Shown: positions 60,201 to 64,000 of the stretch, in pieces
Position numbering within the stretch: the first letter of the stretch is position 1
Layout: each line of letters opens with the position of its first letter
NCBI GenBank assembly: GCA_025094145.1
Contig: JALLLS010000049.1
Span: 210,220 to 274,219, forward strand
Direction: 5' to 3'
DNA: 64,000 nt
Origin: Spinellus fusiger
Lineage: Eukaryota; Mucoromycota; Mucoromycetes; Mucorales; Phycomycetaceae
Notes under the pieces: model-generated
What the model was told of the DNA's origin: nothing
Databases searched by the model: none
What the model saw: the letters and a program-made list of their open reading frames with translations, nothing else
Position numbers and translations under genes: made by a program

Positions 60201-63200
60201 CTATATAGAAAGGTAGACCGAAGCCTTTTTTTTAGAAGATTGTATGAGATCCCGCCATGACCTGAATTTTTATCTAGTATATTGCCACCTACCAATCAAT
60301 TGCACTATCATCATCACTAATAGTGTTTAAACATATTTCTGATAGCAAATGCTCTGCCAATTTATCATGAAGACTGGTTTATGTTGAGCCATTTTTTCTC
60401 ATGTGTATCTATGTTATAATATCTCACCTGCTTTCTATATTGCTAGAGCCAGAAACAAGTGATTTATAGTGCATTTCCATATCCTGTGTTGTCATAATGA
60501 CAGCAACACCCGAATCATCTAAACCTGGTCTACCAGCTCTTCCAATCATTTGTAATACGTCCAAGTCTGAGTATTCAGCCAATCCGCCATTTTGATAGCC
60601 TTTGTATTAAATAACGTTAGCCATTGATTTACTTGTACTTTGAAGACTACCCTTTACTTGCCTTTGGTAGACTTGATAATGACCAAATGAGCTGGTAAAT
60701 TGACCTAAAAACAAAGGGCGCACTATTAGAAAGTGCACACATATGAGAATGAGAAGGTCTTACTCCAACAGCTAGGGTGGATGTCGTTGCTGAAAATATA
60801 GTTAGTAATTGTGAGGGTAAAAATAGACTATGAATAGACTATACTACCTAACACCTGTATTTGTTTTTTGGTGAACAACTGTTCTATACAGTGACGATCA
60901 TTTATATGTAATCCAGCTTTACAAAGAGAGAATAAATATATATCAATATAAAACTACCATTATGGATTTTTAGGTGTTGTGAACAAACCGTGATGAAATC
61001 CAATGCCTTTCTTCACAAATACAGCCAAGGCCTTGTCTTTAATATTTGCAGTGTCCACGTCTTTGGAACTAATGTGTGGAGGTGTATGGAGACGATAAAG
61101 ATTTTACTCAGTTGTTTTTAGTGTGATTTTAACAGCCCATGTTTTTCCTATATTACCCAAATGTTTGGATGCGCTTATTCTCGATCATTTTAACAAGGGT
61201 ATCACAGGAAGATTGTGCCGATTTTCGTGTTGAACAAAACTTCATATATATTAATAAAGTAATATGCCAATATAAGGTTGTATTATCATTATTCTAAAAA
61301 GGTAGGGAGAAATAGGAAAAAAAAGAAAAAAGAAAGATAGGCTTACAATGAGTGTAGGTTTTCCAGTGCTGTATTTTTGTATTAAATCTAAAAGCCTAGT
61401 GTTATGGTGTTATCTGTGAGTTACATTGAAAGATGAATTATGTTCATGACAGCCCTTACTTCCAATCAAGTCTCTTATCAAATAAAAACATGTTATCTCC
61501 CTTAAAATAGGTGGTGTTTACTATTCTTTGTAGAGGAATAGGTCGAAACTCTTCTGAGAAGCTAACGGCTGCGTAATGAAACCTTCTTCAGACTATGTTT
61601 CAACTTGTCTGTAGTAGTTGCTGACGACTTACCCTCTGCATCCAGCCAGCTTGCAATATCCTGCAAATTAGGTACTGTTGCTGAAACAGCAATGTAGCGA
61701 ATAGAATGATGCATGGTCTATAATAATATTTATGAAATCCATGCAAATGTTCACATGAGTATTGTTGTAATAAATAAGAATAGAAATTAACCTTCATTCT
61801 GCTCACACAGGCTTCAAGGGCAGCTCCCCTTTGTTCATTGAGGAAATGAACCTCATCAATCTATCAAAAAGAATCTTAACAGTGCTGCATAAAAAGAATT
61901 AGGGTTTTTACTAGAAATAACTTAATCATGCCGACAAGCTGTCTATGGTCAATCCAACGTCGTGTCATTGAATCCCATTTCTCTGGTGTTGTTACTCTGT
62001 CGATAGTATTTTTTAGACTCATACTATTATAAAATGACTCACATTATTGTACTCTTTTTTATGGCATCAACTGATGTACTATCTGTATCTCCTGTGAACT
62101 CTTTACCTGACCACAAAAGAAAGAAAGATAAAGAATAGAATGTTCAATAGGAAGGCTATAGTAATATGTTATTTGGTGGATCTGTACTAACAAGTAATGC
62201 CCAAAGGTAAGAATTTCTTTTCCCAACTATTTGCTTTTTCTGTACATAGACTTTTAGTAGGTGCCATGTAAATCACTTTAATTTGTGTGTCACTTTGAAG
62301 TAACACCCTGATCATTGCCAATTCCATCAATACAGTTTTTCCAGAACCTGTGGGTGCTACATTAGCATATTAATGTTAGTGAACAGTAAGAACAACAGTG
62401 ATGAAAATAAAAAGGTAATTTCTACACCCTACACCCTACACACAATTGTACACACAATTGTACACACACATCCACGGTGATAAAAGAGAGAACAGTGGGG
62501 CTTGGGTTTACCTGATATAACCATGTTGTTATTTTCATAAAAAATCTAGACACGGAAGCCAATGTTATTATACATTCTTTTTGTTTATCAACTATTTGCT
62601 TCTTAGCTTACACTACCAAGGCATGCCGACTGAATTGCATTGAATAGACTAAATGGAAATAGAGAATCGAATGGATTCGCTATATCAATCATTAGCTATT
62701 CTTTACCTACTGTCAATGTCTATAGTCTATGAATGTATACTACATACGTATTTCACTCGTGGGACAAAGAGTAATGCCTTGAATAGAAGGAGTTTTTGCT
62801 GTCATGTTTTCATGAGTATCACTTTCAGGCCTAAAAATAGTCCACTTTTTATTTCTTTCAATTGCACTTACGAGTCTGACTGATGCATTTTGTGTGGGTG
62901 GGTAATGGAGGGATCTAGAGACTTATCAGTATTCGTATGAATTACACACTTTTTTACAGGTGTCTGGTGCTCCGAAAAGCTAGATGTGCTATGTTCAGCT
63001 AGGGATGAATGCTCTAATAACTCTTCTTCATTGGCTAACCACTGGCTAATGGTGTCCTGAGGTATACAAAAGTTCTGCTCTTCTTGCGTAACACTATGAA
63101 ATAAGCCGCTGCGTTCATAGGCGATATGTTCTGTGTTACTTAAGCCATTTTGTTCTTCACTAAAGCATAATATAGATCATTGAAGTTTAGGCCTATAACA

Positions 63201-63295
63201 GCACTATCCCAAAACTCTAAAGAGTACTTTATAATGTTAGGGATTGATTGATCCTCTTGACGAGCAGTGTTTTTATTGTTTTTTCTATTCCACAT
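57230..63295 (-). CDS. MER3/HFM1-type meiotic DNA helicase
   Basis: An intron-rich gene. The first exons were resolved as 63295-63228, 63159-62872, 62830-62748, 62679-62612, 62545-62512 and 62356-62192, with phases agreeing. More exons follow to a stop at 57230-57232, but not all junctions were fixed. The SF2 core has the Q-motif-like FPFSLFNAIQSA, Walker A APTGSGKT (about 62350), the TPEKWDSMTRRW segment (about 61980), Walker B/DEVH as LFLIDEVHFLNE (about 61860), AVSATVPNLQDIASWL (about 61680) and motif VI MIGRAGRPGLDD (about 60550). A winged-helix/ratchet region (60300-59870) and the Sec63 part with the helix-hairpin-helix NGIGLQTVKALMKAG (59335-59270) complete the core. The tail (58120-57230) is acidic and nuclear-like. 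This is the Mer3/HFM1 helicase for meiotic crossover control, which suggests a sexual cycle. Tail exons are joined by inference. Confidence 0.85.
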
Positions 63296-63754
63296 GTGAA
63301 GAAAGATAAGAGAAATGGACAAGAAGCAACATTTATTTTAAAATAAAGAAGTTGACTTGGAGACCTGTGCTGACTATACAGTCAAGTCAGTAGCACGTCA
63401 TATTATTTCCTTTTTACTCAATGTCTTTCAATGTCTAGTATCCAATGTCTAGTATCTAATGTCTAGTGTCTGCTAATCTTGGCATAAAGAGCAAGAGCAT
63501 ATACAAATTCAGCAAATACGGCGCTAATATTATTAAGATCCTGCCGTTTTTGTCTTTTTTGTACTGTAATTTCAAATATTGACGTCGATGTGCATAGGTG
63601 ATACTAGAGTACAAGTAGAAATTTATCATGGCTGATGAAGAAAAAGAATAAAGTGCACTTATTAGGAGTAATGGCCTCTCTTTACATCCACACCCACTCC
63701 ACTTTTCTACCATGGCACACTTGCTTATTAGTATTGCCTATTTTTAGGCGGCTG
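63296..63754. other. Upstream region of the helicase gene
   Basis: It contains direct TCTAGTATCCAATG-like repeats (63425-63475). The minus-strand frame 63713-63456 has no recognisable features. Probable promoter of the helicase gene. Confidence 0.4.
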
Positions 63755-63970
63755 TCAAAGGTAAAAAATAATCAGCAGAGCAGCCGGGATAAAGATGATG
63801 CACAGATACACAGCATAGATGAGTCCAATAAAAGTGTCGATCTCAATTGCTCTCCTTTTCCTTCCTTTTTTCACTCTTTTTTCAATTCTCTTTTGAGTTG
63901 TGCCATCACCGCGTCTTTCTTTTCTTTTCTCTTTTCTTTCTTTAAACCTAAAAGTGTCTTTCCTCACCAT
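63755..63970 (-). CDS. Possible small basic protein with C-terminal TM (uncertain)
   Basis: A 71-residue frame. The first 40 residues are almost entirely Lys, Arg and Glu (FKERKEKRKERR), then DTFIGLIYAVYLCIIFIPAALLIIFYL forms a strong hydrophobic end. This resembles a small tail-anchored protein, but the basic part could come from a purine tract. It sits near the window edge, so an upstream exon could be missing. Confidence 0.3.
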   Translation of the reverse strand: MVRKDTFRFKERKEKRKERRGDGTTQKRIEKRVKKGRKRRAIEIDTFIGLIYAVYLCIIFIPAALLIIFYL

Positions 63971-64000
63971 AGGAATGCTAGCAGAAAGTGCATTGGACTC

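Overview
The window looks like nuclear DNA of a filamentous fungus. It holds many genes with short (about 40-130 nt) GT-AG introns, a Zn2Cys6 plus fungal-specific transcription factor, and A+T-rich, microsatellite-rich intergenic DNA. I judge an early-diverging lineage (Mucoromycota-like) most likely, from the intron style and the tandem coronin-7; this is inference. No rRNA, tRNA, CRISPR array or bacterial-type operon was seen. Exon coordinates were worked out by hand from splice sites, phase continuity and family motifs.

Left part (1-19.6 kb). 1-3.49 kb is A+T-rich with no gene I can support. 3.49-7.42 kb is a decayed Plavaka-type (CACTA-related) DNA transposon. A shortened relative lies at 18.37-19.60 kb with clear terminal inverted repeats and the transposase interior deleted, and a third orphan end lies at 18.03 kb. 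Between them are a Zn2Cys6 regulator (8.5-11.8 kb, +), a cyclin (12.6-13.5 kb, -), a small two-helix membrane protein (14.5-15.2 kb, -) and a tandem-RRM RNA-binding protein (16.2-17.9 kb, +). A near-perfect 40-bp inverted repeat lies at 13.82-13.92 kb.

Middle (19.6-48.2 kb). HSE1/STAM (VHS-UIM-SH3) and a Nup49/Nup58-type FG nucleoporin lie in tandem. About 5 kb of gene-poor DNA follows, then a short protein with a PP1-docking-like motif, a RING/LON-domain protein, a fucosyltransferase-like type II membrane protein and a Bet1/Sft1-type Qc-SNARE. After another gene-poor, satellite-rich stretch (39.3-43.8 kb) come a Bni4-like PP1-scaffold candidate and mitochondrial ribosomal protein mL38.

Right part (48.2-64 kb). 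A dead Tc1/mariner element has TA target duplications and TIRs (49.54-50.82 kb). It is followed by a TM-containing hypothetical protein, a 74-aa two-exon membrane protein divergent from a 15-exon coronin-7, and, convergent with coronin, a large intron-rich MER3/HFM1 meiotic helicase. The genes do not form one pathway. Recurrent themes are trafficking (Hse1, SNARE, coronin-7), candidate PP1 targeting (two genes sharing one motif) and housekeeping.
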